A DNA stretch of 64,000 bases from Neckera pumila (lineage: Eukaryota > Streptophyta > Bryopsida > Hypnales > Neckeraceae), in assembly GCA_963969595.1 (NCBI GenBank), contig OZ018411.1, positions 2,854,501 through 2,918,500 on the forward strand, written 5' to 3'. Under the pieces are notes generated by a model. It was given only the letters and a program-made list of their open reading frames with translations, was not told where the DNA came from and did no database searches. How positions within the stretch are numbered: position 1 is the first letter of the stretch; every line of letters begins with the position of its first letter. The position numbers were made by a program, and so were the translations under genes. Of this stretch, positions 22,451-33,879 are shown piece after piece.

Positions 22451-25029
22451 AGATTATTTATTGAGGCCAAGACACGGCCATCATTTGTTTTCAAATTCAA
22501 TTTCTTTAGTGGAGGTCTTGATTAAAGGACTCAAGGGTTCCCTTAACACCAACAAACCACACTAAAATTCACACTAGGAGATTTAGTCCCCCAGAAGCTT
22601 GATACATCGTTTAAAATACTAACCACCTTGCCATTGTAGCAGTGTTGACTTGACTAATTCCTAATTTTCGATAAAACACTATCATGTGTACCTCATTTAG
22701 GAATTAAACTATTGTAATTCACCATAATCTTTGATTTTGGGTTTAAACACTATCATGTGTACCTCATTCAAAGATTAGATGTTTGAGAAAAGACCGGAAC
22801 TGTTGTGTTCAAGTTTTTCTTGGGATTGCTCCCGCACGGCGAAGCTTTGACCTTAAATCCATTAGTTAGAATTATTGTTAACCTTAGAAATTCTCTCCAC
22901 CACATAGGAAAAAACCCTTAGAATAAGTTAGAAATTGTGTTCTCAGAAAAATCCGGAAAATACGTTTAATTGTGAGGATTATAGAAAATGGTGAGTTAGA
23001 AATCGCTTAGTTTAGGAAATTTCTCCAAAATCAAAGACATTAGAACAATAAAATTGTTGTGTTGGTTAGTACTTAGAGCAAAGGAAACCAATTTTAAAAA
23101 GAGCGAAGGAGCCAGACAAAGGAAACCAGTTTTAAAGAACGAGGAAGCTAGTGCAGGAAACCATTTTTAAAATAAAAAGAACGGAAGGAAACCAGTTTTA
23201 AAAGAATGAGGGAGCCAGCAAAAAGGTCGACAGAAGGCTGCCACATATCGAGCCGAGGGTCCAGTCCAGCCCGAGGGGTCCAGTCCAGCCCAAGGGGTCA
23301 GTCCAGAGCAGGGAAGAGTCCAAGCCATCAAGGCCAGTTTGGCTAATGGTCCAGGGAGGTTTTGATTCACAAAAAAATTGAAAACTAAAACTACAAGGTC
23401 GACTGTTGCTCGCCACACCAACCCAAAATTTTTGGGTTTTTTGGTTAAAAATTTGCTTGACCCATAAAAACCAACCTTGCCATTTCCACAGCCAATTCTA
23501 ACAAAACCACAACAACACTCAGAACAAAAAAGAATTGAAGGAGAAGACATAAAAGGAGGCAATTAGACAACTCAGAGAAGAAAGGAGCATCAAAACAATT
23601 TGGTAAGAATCTCACTATTCTTTTTAGCATCATTCTTGGATTTTATTCATTTTTCTACTCATTTAGAATCATTCCAATATTTTATTCCTTTTACTATTGA
23701 AGAATTTGGTTTATTGCCACTAAATTTGATTCCATTGACAATTAGTGGTTGAATGTTTTTTTTTATTTTTTTATTAGGCCTAATAAGCCATATAGGAAGA
23801 AACAAAAGTCAACAAATATCTTAGAATAATCCAAGTGAACTAATAAACTAACAAACAGAGAATAAATTAACTATTCAATTGAAGCAATTGAATTAAATAC
23901 ATGATAAAGAACATTTGAACCTTTGAATTTAGTTTAAACAACCAAAGAATAAGAATTACAAATAGAATTAGGGCTTTGAAATTTGATTGAATTTTAAAAT
24001 TACTTTAGAACCAACTTGAATTCTTTAAAGTACTTAATTTAGTTCCTTAATCTAGAGGAATTAAATTAAAAAGCACTTAAAACTAACCCATTATTGTAGG
24101 ACTTTAGCCAAAGAAAATATAGGAACAAGGGAATTTTGAATTGACTTAATTCCAGTTACCTTCCAAATAGACGAGGAAAATAACACAATGGAGAATGACG
24201 GTTATTTTGAGACCATCATGCTCGTGATGTGCAATGACGCCATGTTAGAAACTGTCGAGACCGAGGTATGTTAGTTTCACATTTAGTTACTTTTACTTGA
24301 ATTAGAATTGAATTTAGAAGTTAGACATTAGTTAGGTTAGAATCTTAGTATTCAGGACAAGTAGGTAATTTTAGAGATCTTTTAATCCATTTCATCAAGG
24401 ATAAATAACCAAAAACCTGAAGTTACAAATAGTTACAATTTAACCATAGGAAATTAGGTTTCCATAAAAAAGAATTAACAAAGAATCTTTTAGGTCAAAA
24501 TTAGGTTTGAAATTAGAATTCAATAGTCAATTTAATTAAGAATCCAATCCTAAAATTAGAATTTAGTTAGAACTTATTACTACTTCTAGTTAGTGGAAGA
24601 AGTCTTGAGATAGAATTAGGAATTAACCTCAGATTGCCAATAACTTTCACAAGAACTTAGAATTTACCTTTCTTCTCCACTAGGTAGGAAAAAGGTTACA
24701 TTCTATCACTCACTTAGACACCATTCTAGTTTGGAATAGCTTTTATTTTCTCTTCCGTGGTTTGATTAACCACGATCTTCTAACCTTTAACAAATAGTAT
24801 GATTGACTATTTGAATTTAGGAAATTCTCAGGTAACAAAAAGTGTCCATTGCTTGGAAGGCGTATACTTGCTCAAGAGTCACACACCCAAGAGTGAATCT
24901 CCATTCTCAAAAGCCGCTAGAATCCGTGTGCCATTTTTTGACTCAAGGGTAGAGTTAGAAACTTTTTCGTCTGGCGGTATTGAAAGTTTTACACAAGGCA
25001 AGATGTCTGAAGAACGTAGAATTGACATG

Positions 25030-25285
25030 GATCCATGCTTCCACCTTAGGGGAATTGAACGCAAGTAGTGGGCGGGCAAAAGTTAATACGCTGCTGCAGG
25101 ATTGGGCGGGCCTTTATAAGTTCCCCGAGACAACAAATGATTGGCAACCAGGGCTCCAAGCTTCACCAAAGCCAAGAGCCAAAAAGATGAAAACAACAAA
25201 GAATCTAGACGAGCTAACTTTAGATTTAGTTTCGGTGATAAAGGATGAAATAAGGGAGGAGGCAAGCCCCACAGAAGACCAATAA
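25030..25285 (+). pseudogene. LINE ORF1, C-terminal end
   Basis: The frame HASTLGELNASSGRAKVNTL, LLQDWAGLYKFPETTNDWQP, then a basic and acidic tail (KPRAKKMKTTKNLDELTLDL) ends in a TAA at 25283-25285. This stop overlaps the ORF2 ATG (taatg). I place the piece in ORF1 because of that overlap and because it follows the ORF1 insertion. Confidence 0.6.
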
Positions 25286-28200
25286 TGGACTTACATCTTT
25301 TTTTAGCGACTTTGAGCAGTAGGGGTGCAGGGATCGGCACCCGCGGGTCTCAGAAGTAGGTCCATATTAGAAGAATTTTCAAAAGAATGGTGGATCCTCC
25401 ATCGGTGGTTCTAGTGTAGGAACATTGGATGTCGGATGCCTGGTGTCAAAAGAAATGTCACAGTTTGCCATTTGCTAGGGGATTCAGGGGTTGAAATCCG
25501 GCCATCAGGAATGCAGGTGCAGTGGAGCGCTGGAAAGCAGGCACAACAATTTTGGTAGCTAAAGGACGTGCAGGCAAAGTTAAGCAACACATGATCTTGA
25601 TGGAAGGTAGAGCTCAATTTCTCTCCTTTCAATCGGATTCACAAGCAATATTGACAATCATTAATATATATGCTCCAACGTGTTTGTCAGACAGGGTAGA
25701 GTTATGGCATAAGTTAGTAGATGCAAATATTCTTGGTGACGGATATATTCTCGCGGAGGATCTAAATATGGTAGAATTTGAAGCCGATAGGTTAGGGAGC
25801 TCCCAAAAATGTTCCACGCCCAATCATAGGGAGAAGTTGGCATGGGGTAGGTTACTGAACCATTACAAGTTGGAGGACTTTTGGAGATCAGATCATTTTA
25901 GCAAGACGAACAATCTCAGATTTTTGTGGAGTAACAACAGGGATGGAATGGCACACAAGAAAGCTAGAATAGACAGAATCTATCTCTCAAGCTCTTTATG
26001 TGGACAGGGCAGGAGTTTAACTCTGCACCCTCACTCAAAGATTTCTGACCATGCTCCGATTCAGCTCAGGTTATTTTCAAGGAAAAAACTAGCAGTTAGG
26101 TTAGGCTTATTTCCACCCGATTTACTGAGGAAGCAGTTGTCAAGAAAAAGGCTAACAAAGGCCTGGATGGAGGCAAAATAGTTGGAGAAGGACAGTTTGT
26201 GGTTGGATTGGATCTTTGAGGCTCAAAACAGAACCATGGAGGTGGCTATTAAAATTCAGAAGGAGGAGCAGCTCAAGAAATATCAAGATTGAAGAGAACA
26301 AGGCTTTAAGAGTGATTAAGGAAGCTAAAAGTTGCTTACAAATAAGGCCTTGGGACACGGAGGCGGCACAACAAAAGAATAGGGCTAGATCCAAACTTCA
26401 AGAGATCACGTTGGAAGCCCTAGAAAGTCATTACCATGCTGTTTCGGCTAAATGGCTTAAAAATGGTGAAAGGTGCATGAAAGAGTTCTTTAATGCTTTC
26501 AAAGATGGGAACTCAAGAACTAGCATCCCGTAGCTCAAGGTGGAGGGCCAGATCCTTATGGACCAAGGAGAGAAAGTGGAGGCAGTCACACATTTTTACA
26601 AAGAGTTATACCCATTGGATCCTGAATCTCTAAAGGTATTGAAGGCTAGGCAGAAGGTTCTTGAGAGTGTGCTAATAGATGCTACAGTCCAACAAAACCA
26701 AGAGATCATAGGGGAAGTCACGCTACAGGAGTTGAGAAATGCAATAAAAGAGCTCACCTCAAGGCATGCGGCGGGATAAGAAGAGGTACCGACCGATTTT
26801 TTCAAGTGCTCCTCTGATGAGCTTGAAGGGGACCTGTTACAAGCTGTCCAGAAGGTGATGAAGAAGGGGGAGCTATCAAGAGAGCTTAACAAAGGTATAA
26901 TCTCTCTCCTCCCGAAAAGGGGTGATGCGACATTAATTAAGAATTTCAAGCCGATTACTTTGTTATCTTCCTTTATAAAATAGTAGCCAAGATATTAGCG
27001 ATAAGGTTACAGAAGCTTTTATTGGCAATCATTAGGCCAAATCAGACTAGTTTTGTGAGGGATAGGTGAATAATCAATAATATCTTTTTAGCACAGGAAT
27101 TGATCCATTATGCGGAGGAGACAGATCAGGACTTAGTGCTGATGTTGTTGGATTTCAAGAACGCTTACGATTGTATTTCTTGGCCCTTTATGGAGGCAGT
27201 TTTACAAAAACGTGGATTTCATTTGGAGTTTGTTGGAGGGAAAATGGCATTGTATAGGAACACTTCTTCAGCAATCATTGTTAATGGGGAGGTTGGGGAC
27301 ACCTTTTATTTAACAAGATCCGTCCGCCAAGGTTGTCCGTTAGCTCTGTTTCTTTTTATAGTGGTCTTTGACGCTCTAGGTTTTAGGCTTGACGATCCTA
27401 AGTATGGAATTCAAGGCTTCAGATTACCGAATGGTACGAGGGTGAGAAATGCATTGTTTGCTAATAAATGATGCCTTCCTTTTCCTTTTAGGGACAGCCA
27501 TCAACTTAGATAGAGTAGCAAAGGTCCTAGAATTATTTTGTAGAGCCTCAGGGTCGAAAATTAATTGGGACAAAACATGTGCAATTTGGGCCTCAAGAAA
27601 ACCCAAAAGCTTTCAATGGGGGATGGAAATGGGAATCAAATCGGTCCCAGAAGGGGTAGAAGTTTGATATCTAGGCCCACTAATTGGTTTTCATTTACCT
27701 AAGGATGCAAACACGACACCCTGTTAGAGCTGATTAAGAATAAATTAAGATCTTGGGCGGCAAAAACAGTGTCACAAGCTGGTAGGGTTTTGATTTGTAA
27801 CTAAGTTTTGCTTGCCACTTGTTGGTATGTTGCGGCTTGTTGCAAGATCTCACCCAAGAATTGTGACATTTTAAGAGGCTTAATTACTCAATACTTATGG
27901 ACCGGGAATGGAGAAGGTAAAACGGCGGCTAGAGTGAGATGGAGTACTTGTATTTTACCAATTGTAGAGGGAGGTTTAGGACTCATCGATCCATTTTTAC
28001 AGACACATGCATTATTGGCCAAGCTTCTGGTTTGCAGCCTAACACCCGAGGTAGAGCCATGGAAAATCTTAATGAGACTTCAATTGGAACAAGGAAGACC
28101 GCTTGGAAAGGCCAAATGGCATAGGGCACATTCCTGGCTACTGTTCAGCAAGGGGTTAAAACGAGAGAATCATTCACCCTTAGACTCAGCCTGTATAAAG

Positions 28201-29548
28201 GCTTTTGTAGCGATAAGAGGAGGTCTCATTCAGAAAGAGCCTGAAATTATAAGTGAAACAATGAGGCAGCCTCTTTTTGGAAATCCATTGATTCTTGACA
28301 CTATCGGTATCCCACTTGGGAATGGACCAAATCTGGGTTTACATTTATGGCCAGAGCGGGCATTAGCAGGATTAAGCAGATCTGGGATGAGCAGAATGTA
28401 GATTGGCTCTCTTTGGAGGGAGTCCAAAGGTTGCTGCCCAAGAATGTAGCGGTGACAGAGAAGCGCAACAAGCGTAGGGACATAGTAATATCCAACATAC
28501 CGTGGGACCCTATGGAATACCCCCACTGACAGCAGAGGGCGGCTTGGTTATAGGCGCAAGGGGATCAAAAAAATTTCTGGCATAATATTAACTCAGAGGG
28601 AGAAGAGCTAGCAATCAACTTTAGAAAAAAGGAAGGAAGTGAGCTCTTGATTAGGGAGCTCACTTATAATAAATTGCCTAATGATGACTTCTACTTAATT
28701 TAAGTGGTGAAATGGGATGCGGAGAAGAGGACATTTAATGATTGTAACCCGGAGGATCCTCCATATGCCCCGGAATCAGTATGGCATTTCCAAAATTTGC
28801 ACATTCAGGACCTCCCTTGGGATCTTGGGGAGTAGATGTGGAAGGAGTTAAAAAAATTAGGAAAGAGTTCCTTTTTTGTCTACATGGTGAAATAGGAATG
28901 CAAGAATTGATGAACCAAGGAATGACGGTGGAGCAAACAAAACTCACATTTAAGCTTATGTGGCATTCCGCTTGTCCTAGGAAACCAGCAATGCTATCGT
29001 GGCAAACATTGAATACTTAGGAACATAGTGACAGGAGAATGGTTGGCATGGAGAATTAAAGATGCAGATCATGAATGCCCTAATTGTGGGCATCATATGG
29101 AAACAGCCAGCCATCTTTTTTGAGAATGCAAATTCTCAAAAGAGCTCTGGTCTAAATTTAATGGTTTCAGTATTATATTCAACGTGCCTAGGATAGGTAG
29201 CTTTCAGCAAGCCTTATTAGCGTAAACAGGGTGTACAAACTTGATAAATACGTTTACAATTTCCAACCGTGGGATATCTCAAGGTCTTTGCTTTTCTAGC
29301 ATATTTGGGTAGAGAGATGTAATGTTAAATGTAGCACCCTAGACTTTAGCATTAGGAAGGTTATGCAGGCTGCATGGCTCTCCACTATCCACTTGGGTAT
29401 GGCTATTCACAAGGATTTTAGAACTAGAGTTTAAAACATTGAAAATAGAGATTGCATTAGCTCACGGTTTGTTAGACTTTGGTCACCTATTTTTTGCCAC
29501 CCGGGCCTCATGGTGTGGCACTTCAATTTGCCTGACTCTTTGATGTAA
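25285..29548 (+). pseudogene. LINE ORF2: endonuclease and reverse transcriptase, decayed
   Basis: ORF2 starts at an ATG overlapping the ORF1 stop and spans about 1,420 codons, the usual size for a plant L1. In order: the APE-type endonuclease (RGAGIG at about 25317, NIYAP at about 25664, the degenerate GDFN-like EDLNMV, RIDRIYLS at about 25968, SDHAPI at about 26047); then the reverse transcriptase (LDFKNAYD at about 27149, RQGCPLALFLF at about 27333). At the catalytic FADD box the sequence reads FANK and then a stop, with a frame change into INDAFLFLL. Palm and thumb sequence (ASGSKINWDKTCAIW) follows. A zinc-knuckle CPNCGHHMETASHLF is at about 29077, and the end LPDSLM stop is at 29548. Many stops and frameshifts rule out activity. 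Confidence 0.9.
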
Positions 29549-31520
29549 TTGCTTTGCACTTTGCTTGTGTTTTAATTTAGGGGGCTTCATGCCCTCGAGT
29601 AGTCACCTGCGACTTTCACAGCATAGAGTGGTCCACTAGTTTAGGCCCGGATTCAAAGAATTCAGCATGCGCCTCTATGTGTGGACAATCCGTGAGTCAT
29701 GATGTAACTTTTCTAGGTGAGGCACCATAACTGTTAAGGCAACCTAATTTCACGATTATGTGTAGGTGAAGTGCAGGTGAAGTGGCATAGTAGAAACCCC
29801 ATCTTTCAACATTGAAATCTTGAAACATTTATTGAAACATTATTCTACCTTGAGGACAAGTATGAAATCTTTCAATAAGTTCAATGAATGTTTCCCTACT
29901 GCAAAGCTTATATTTCCATATTATTTTGTCATCAAATTTGTTGCACCCTACCACCACAACCAACTATGACCCCTATTGAAGTAATAGATATATTAAATTT
30001 GGAGCTTCTTTTCCCAAAATTTTGATTGAAGATGTAAGAAGATATAAGAAGATGTGTCAAAATAAGAAGATGTTGAGGGTCATAACATCTTGTATGTGTC
30101 CTAAAATTAGCAGATGGATCCAAGTTACTCCTTTCAAAATTGATTGCCAGATGCTAATTTATTTTAGCCTTTTTTTATTCCAAACTCTATGATTGAATTT
30201 AAAGGAGAATTAGTGTTTTGTGGGTCATAATTCAACAATCTAGACTAGTGCATCATTTATGTAGGTTGTAAATATTGGGAATGCAAAACAAGTAGCTAAT
30301 TGCTATATAACACTTTGTATTTAAAGCATTGGCTAGCTTATTGAACAGTGTCAACACCTATAAACTTCTTCATATTCACACTCAAAGATTGCCTCATCTC
30401 CTTTAATGTAGAGCCCCAAAAATTTGAAACATTTTTCATATTTACATGTTGAAGTAGCTTGGCACTAGAATATAAACTTCCAATGAAAATTTGGACTCCA
30501 AAGCTAAAATAGGAACTATTATAACAAATGTAAACCCTAGTGCATTTTGAACATTCATTCATTGATGTTGGATTGCTTTAGATTAGCCAATTAGGTCTAT
30601 TCATTAACATTAGTGTCATTGTAATAATCTTCCAATCTATATATATTCTTGTTTCCAAGACGTTAATAAATTCCATTTCAACACACTTTATGCAAATCTT
30701 TTAGATACTAAGCCACTTAGCATCATCTCATAGTCTTGTTTATGCAAAAGTACTTTAGGAAACTATCCTCTGCTAGAACTCATGTACATGTTTGGAATGA
30801 GTTCTTGAAAGAAAAACCTAAAAATGTATGTATTCACATACATATATAATATATGTCAAAAAATTAGTGAGGGGCAACCTAATTTCACTATTCAGTGTAG
30901 TATTTTCTTGAGCTACTCTATAGCACAGTAGAACCTGGAATGACACTTGTGAGTTGTAAGTAGCGTTCACAAAACTGGCTATATTTTGCTCCATTGCTAC
31001 TTAAATTTTTCAATAGCTTAATGTATATTGGAGAAAATCCTCGAAGTAATTAGATTTTAGCCAAGACTGCAACAACCAATAGAATTTGATAGCCAATTTG
31101 TTACTTCCTCCACATTGAACTTAGCATCTATTTATGATAGTCAGTTTTGGATTATAGTACTCCAATCATCCTTTACAACTTGCAAAATCCTTTCTTTTCT
31201 ATTTTTTTTAATGCCACTCACTCTCAAGGTAGCCAAAGTTGATGCCTATTTGTCTTGAAGGTAGCACACTGTACTAAATTCCATAAACTAGTTCTGGGAT
31301 CACTGGTTGTAACTAACCAGAACACCATTTTCTACCAGGCGGATTGAATCCAAATCATATCTCTTTCATGATAAGTACTCCGTATAAATTAAGGATTTTG
31401 AACATGATTATTATTATTAAACATCCAAGGAAATTATAGGATTCCATTAGCAAGAGAAAAATAATGTTGACACACTTTTGAATGTATTATTTGGATGCTG
31501 TGAGAATAAGTTGTGAATCC
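29549..31520. other. LINE 3' region and AT-rich intergenic DNA
   Basis: About 29549-29640 is probably LINE 3' UTR. Beyond it I see no gene, only AT-rich sequence with short random frames. Confidence 0.5.
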
Positions 31521-31751
31521 TTAACCCTTGAACGACGGGCCGGTCACCGTGGAAATCTTCTATTTTGTCACCGTGTGACATCATCTACATTAAAAAAATT
31601 CAAAAGTATCTATTGGAAGTCAAGCTACTATAGAAGATCTCCCCTTTTCACAACAAATTGGGAGGATGAATAAGCGCACTTCTGTCCTATTCAGTTTGAT
31701 TCTCTGTCATCCATCAGCCATAGAATGGCCTCCTTGACGTTCAAGGGTTAA
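31521..31751. mobile_element. 231-bp TTAA-flanked inverted-repeat element
   Basis: It is bounded by TTAA at 31521-31524 and 31748-31751. The inverted termini CCCTTGAACG are exact on both sides and continue imperfectly. A TTAA target with CCC-starting ends is the pattern of piggyBac-type elements. There are no coding features. A related left end occurs at 62952. Confidence 0.65.
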
Positions 31752-31961
31752 AGAGACAACTGCAAATGCACCTAATACCAATACTAAGGTCTGATATTCA
31801 AAAGTAGTACATCCTTGTAATCACATCAATGCACTTCAACAGAATTTCCAAGATTTTTTAGAGGTGATGGTTATGGGTGCTGCTACCTTACTCCGTATTT
31901 CTTCAAACGCGGAGGTTGTAACTTGTAAGGTTGGGTGCGTTCATAGAACAACTTCACAATG

Positions 31962-32237
31962 TTACAAATCCATCAATGCTCTCTTGGTCCATGCACATCC
32001 ACGGGATTCCATAAGCTTACATTGACACTGACATTGACACAGAGTATACCTGAAGCTATCGTCTTTACCAGAGCAACACTTGAGGTCTTGAGCAACAAGG
32101 TTGAGAACAACCATTGAATCTTTTGAAACCATTTTGAAGTTACTCTGCCTTGACGCTTTGTTTGCAGCAGTCAGAATCATCCTCGCTCTCATCATCACCC
32201 CAATCGTGGACTCCACAGTCAAGCTATAGGATTCCAT
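31962..32237 (-). other. Exon-like open frame on the minus strand, unrecognised
   Basis: The frame includes VESTIGVMMRARMILTAANK, NFKMVSKDSMVVLNLVAQDL and KCCSGKDDSFR. It is followed by a donor-like cttcag|gtatac and then repetitive QCQCQCK. The composition looks protein-like and its 5' end lies toward the STRAP gene. I know no matching family. It could be a gene fragment or chance. Confidence 0.25.
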
Positions 32238-32239
32238 TC

Positions 32240-33879
32240 CATTACAGGAGTCTAGATTACAGGGCCCATCCGAATCTAGATTTAAATTTTTTTGAAAACC
32301 CTGTTGGAGTTGCCCTAAACCCTAATAATAGCAAAGAAAAAAGATGCCCCTCCATGAAATCTGACATTATTAAGCTTACTGTAATTGTTACTGTAATTGG
32401 GTGGGCATTGGGTGCAGCTCCGGCTCTTTCCGTGAACTCTACAGTCTATCTGCCCGCTGTGTTATCACTGTCGATGCTAACTTGTTAGCTTGTTAGAAAG
32501 CCCCAATCCCAAGGTTGTGAGTTGAAGCTTTCTCTAGCAGCTCTGGGTTCGTTTTAGGTTGTGTTCTCTTCACTTGGGATTCTCAATTTCGGTACTCAAT
32601 TTCTCTAAGGTTGCTTCACGAGTGGCGTGCAGATCAGTGTACTGTCGGTGTCCTACAATTGTTGCATAGATCTCTTTGGATGTGGGGATAACCTAATTCA
32701 GGTATCTGGAAAAATTGTTGTCCAAGCCATGTGTTTCTGAAAGCTTACTGAAAATCTGGGAAAGGAAGAGGAAGCGAATCAGGAGAGCTTTGTTGGGTTC
32801 ATTTCAGCTGCAAGGTTGTAGCACGGCTATTGAGTTTTCTGTGGCATTTGAAGAATCTCGTGGACTTCGTGAAAGGCTCGAGAGCGTCGGTGGAATCACC
32901 GAGAGTTTGGGCTTTTAGGTTTGGGTTAGGGTTTGACCTCATCTCTAGCTTCCCTCTGTTAGGGGACATTGCATTACTTCGCCTCCACGGCAGAACTGAA
33001 AGCTACTGTGCAAAATCCTCGTATTGATGGAAGGAGTCTGAGTCTCAGATCTAGATTTTGCCTCCGTTTGGTTGATTGTCCATTCGAGGGTTTTGTTGTT
33101 GGGAACAACTTGACTTGGCTTGCATGCAAGCAAGCATCTGTGTTTTGACGCTGTTTTTTGCGCCAGAAGGAATATGCCTGGTATTCTGGGATTGTGTTCG
33201 CTATCACGCAAGACTCTGTGATTTGAGATTGCCGACTGAGTGTCCGAAGTGGTTGCCAATAAAGCCGCTGATTGCGTAGTAATTCTAGGGTTCAGGGTCT
33301 ACGTTTGGTGGCGAGCTCAGCTTCGAAGCAGGGATTGGAAGAAGGCCAGGGTTTTGTTACAATCGACCGCGTTTGTGACATCACGGCTGTTTGTAAATTC
33401 TGGGGTTTTCTTTTTGAGGAAGACGTCAGCAAGTTCCAAAGTACCAGCATGAACAGATAACAATGTGTTGAAGATTCACGTCTCAATCTAGGGTTGATTT
33501 TTTATATTTTAGGTCTTGCATAAATTTGAGGTCACCTTTTTGAGACTCTCAAAGAGAAGCGAGGGCTAAGTTGTCTTGGAATCTCTCATGGAATAAGGTT
33601 TTTGAAGCTTTTGGCACAAGCCATTTCCGTTTTACTAGTTTGCTGTTCGCCCAAACATCTAAGAAGTTGTTTTGAGGTGGCTCATTTCATAGTGTACACA
33701 CCTTGACCCTTTCTTTACTAAGTCTGGACGATCAGGGCTCCGGTTTTGTAAATTCAACGCCACCTTGCTGACAGGTGGATTGTTCGATAGTGTTTTTAGT
33801 GAATCTTCTTCACCCAGCTTCCATTTTAAGGAGTCTGTTTTTTTGTGTCTGTTCGAGGGTGTCGGCAACTCTTTCAGCA
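32240..33879 (+). other. Upstream and leader region of the STRAP gene
   Basis: This stretch is less AT-rich than its surroundings. Its many short frames have no domain. It probably holds the promoter and 5' untranslated leader of the WD40 gene; a leader intron is possible but I could not fix its sites. Confidence 0.4.

Larger units (their letters stand above)
20277..25010. mobile_element. About 4.7-kb insertion in LINE ORF1, possible LTR relic
   Basis: The ORF1 frame ends abruptly at 20276 and resumes by about 25030, so foreign DNA lies between. The left edge starts tgtgagcccccaaattagca, as an LTR could. A TATA-like tataaaagg sits at 22199, and a 48-bp tandem repeat follows. The direct repeats actatcatgtgtacctcatt (about 22680 and 22750) and ggaaaccagttttaaa (about 23082-23200) also lie inside. 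I cannot find a matching right terminus, a primer binding site, gag or pol, so classification as LTR-type is only a guess. One short frame (24188-24275, MENDGYFETIMLVMCNDAML) and one at 24799-25068 have no recognisable homology. Confidence 0.4.
1..29640 (+). mobile_element. L1-type LINE retrotransposon, disrupted by nested insertions
   Basis: The region reads as one non-LTR retrotransposon in the + direction. It has an ORF1 in four pieces (87-265, 17491-18025, 19066-20276, about 25030-25285), then an ORF2 with APE-type endonuclease, reverse transcriptase and a C-terminal CxxC/H/C zinc-knuckle region. Removing the 17.2-kb CACTA element with one TSD copy restores the ORF1 frame exactly across the junction. 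Removing all insertions leaves roughly 6.6 kb, a normal size for a plant L1 element. The 5' end may lie before the window. The 3' end is not sharply defined: I see no clear poly-A tail or target duplication after the ORF2 stop at 29548. In-frame stops and frameshifts show that it is dead. Confidence 0.85.

Noticed and set aside
22172..22525. Frames over the 48-bp repeats as a repeat protein, or the repeats as a CRISPR array
   Set aside because: All frames on both strands are open because the unit is 48 bases. The units are contiguous with no unique spacers, and this is a plant genome.
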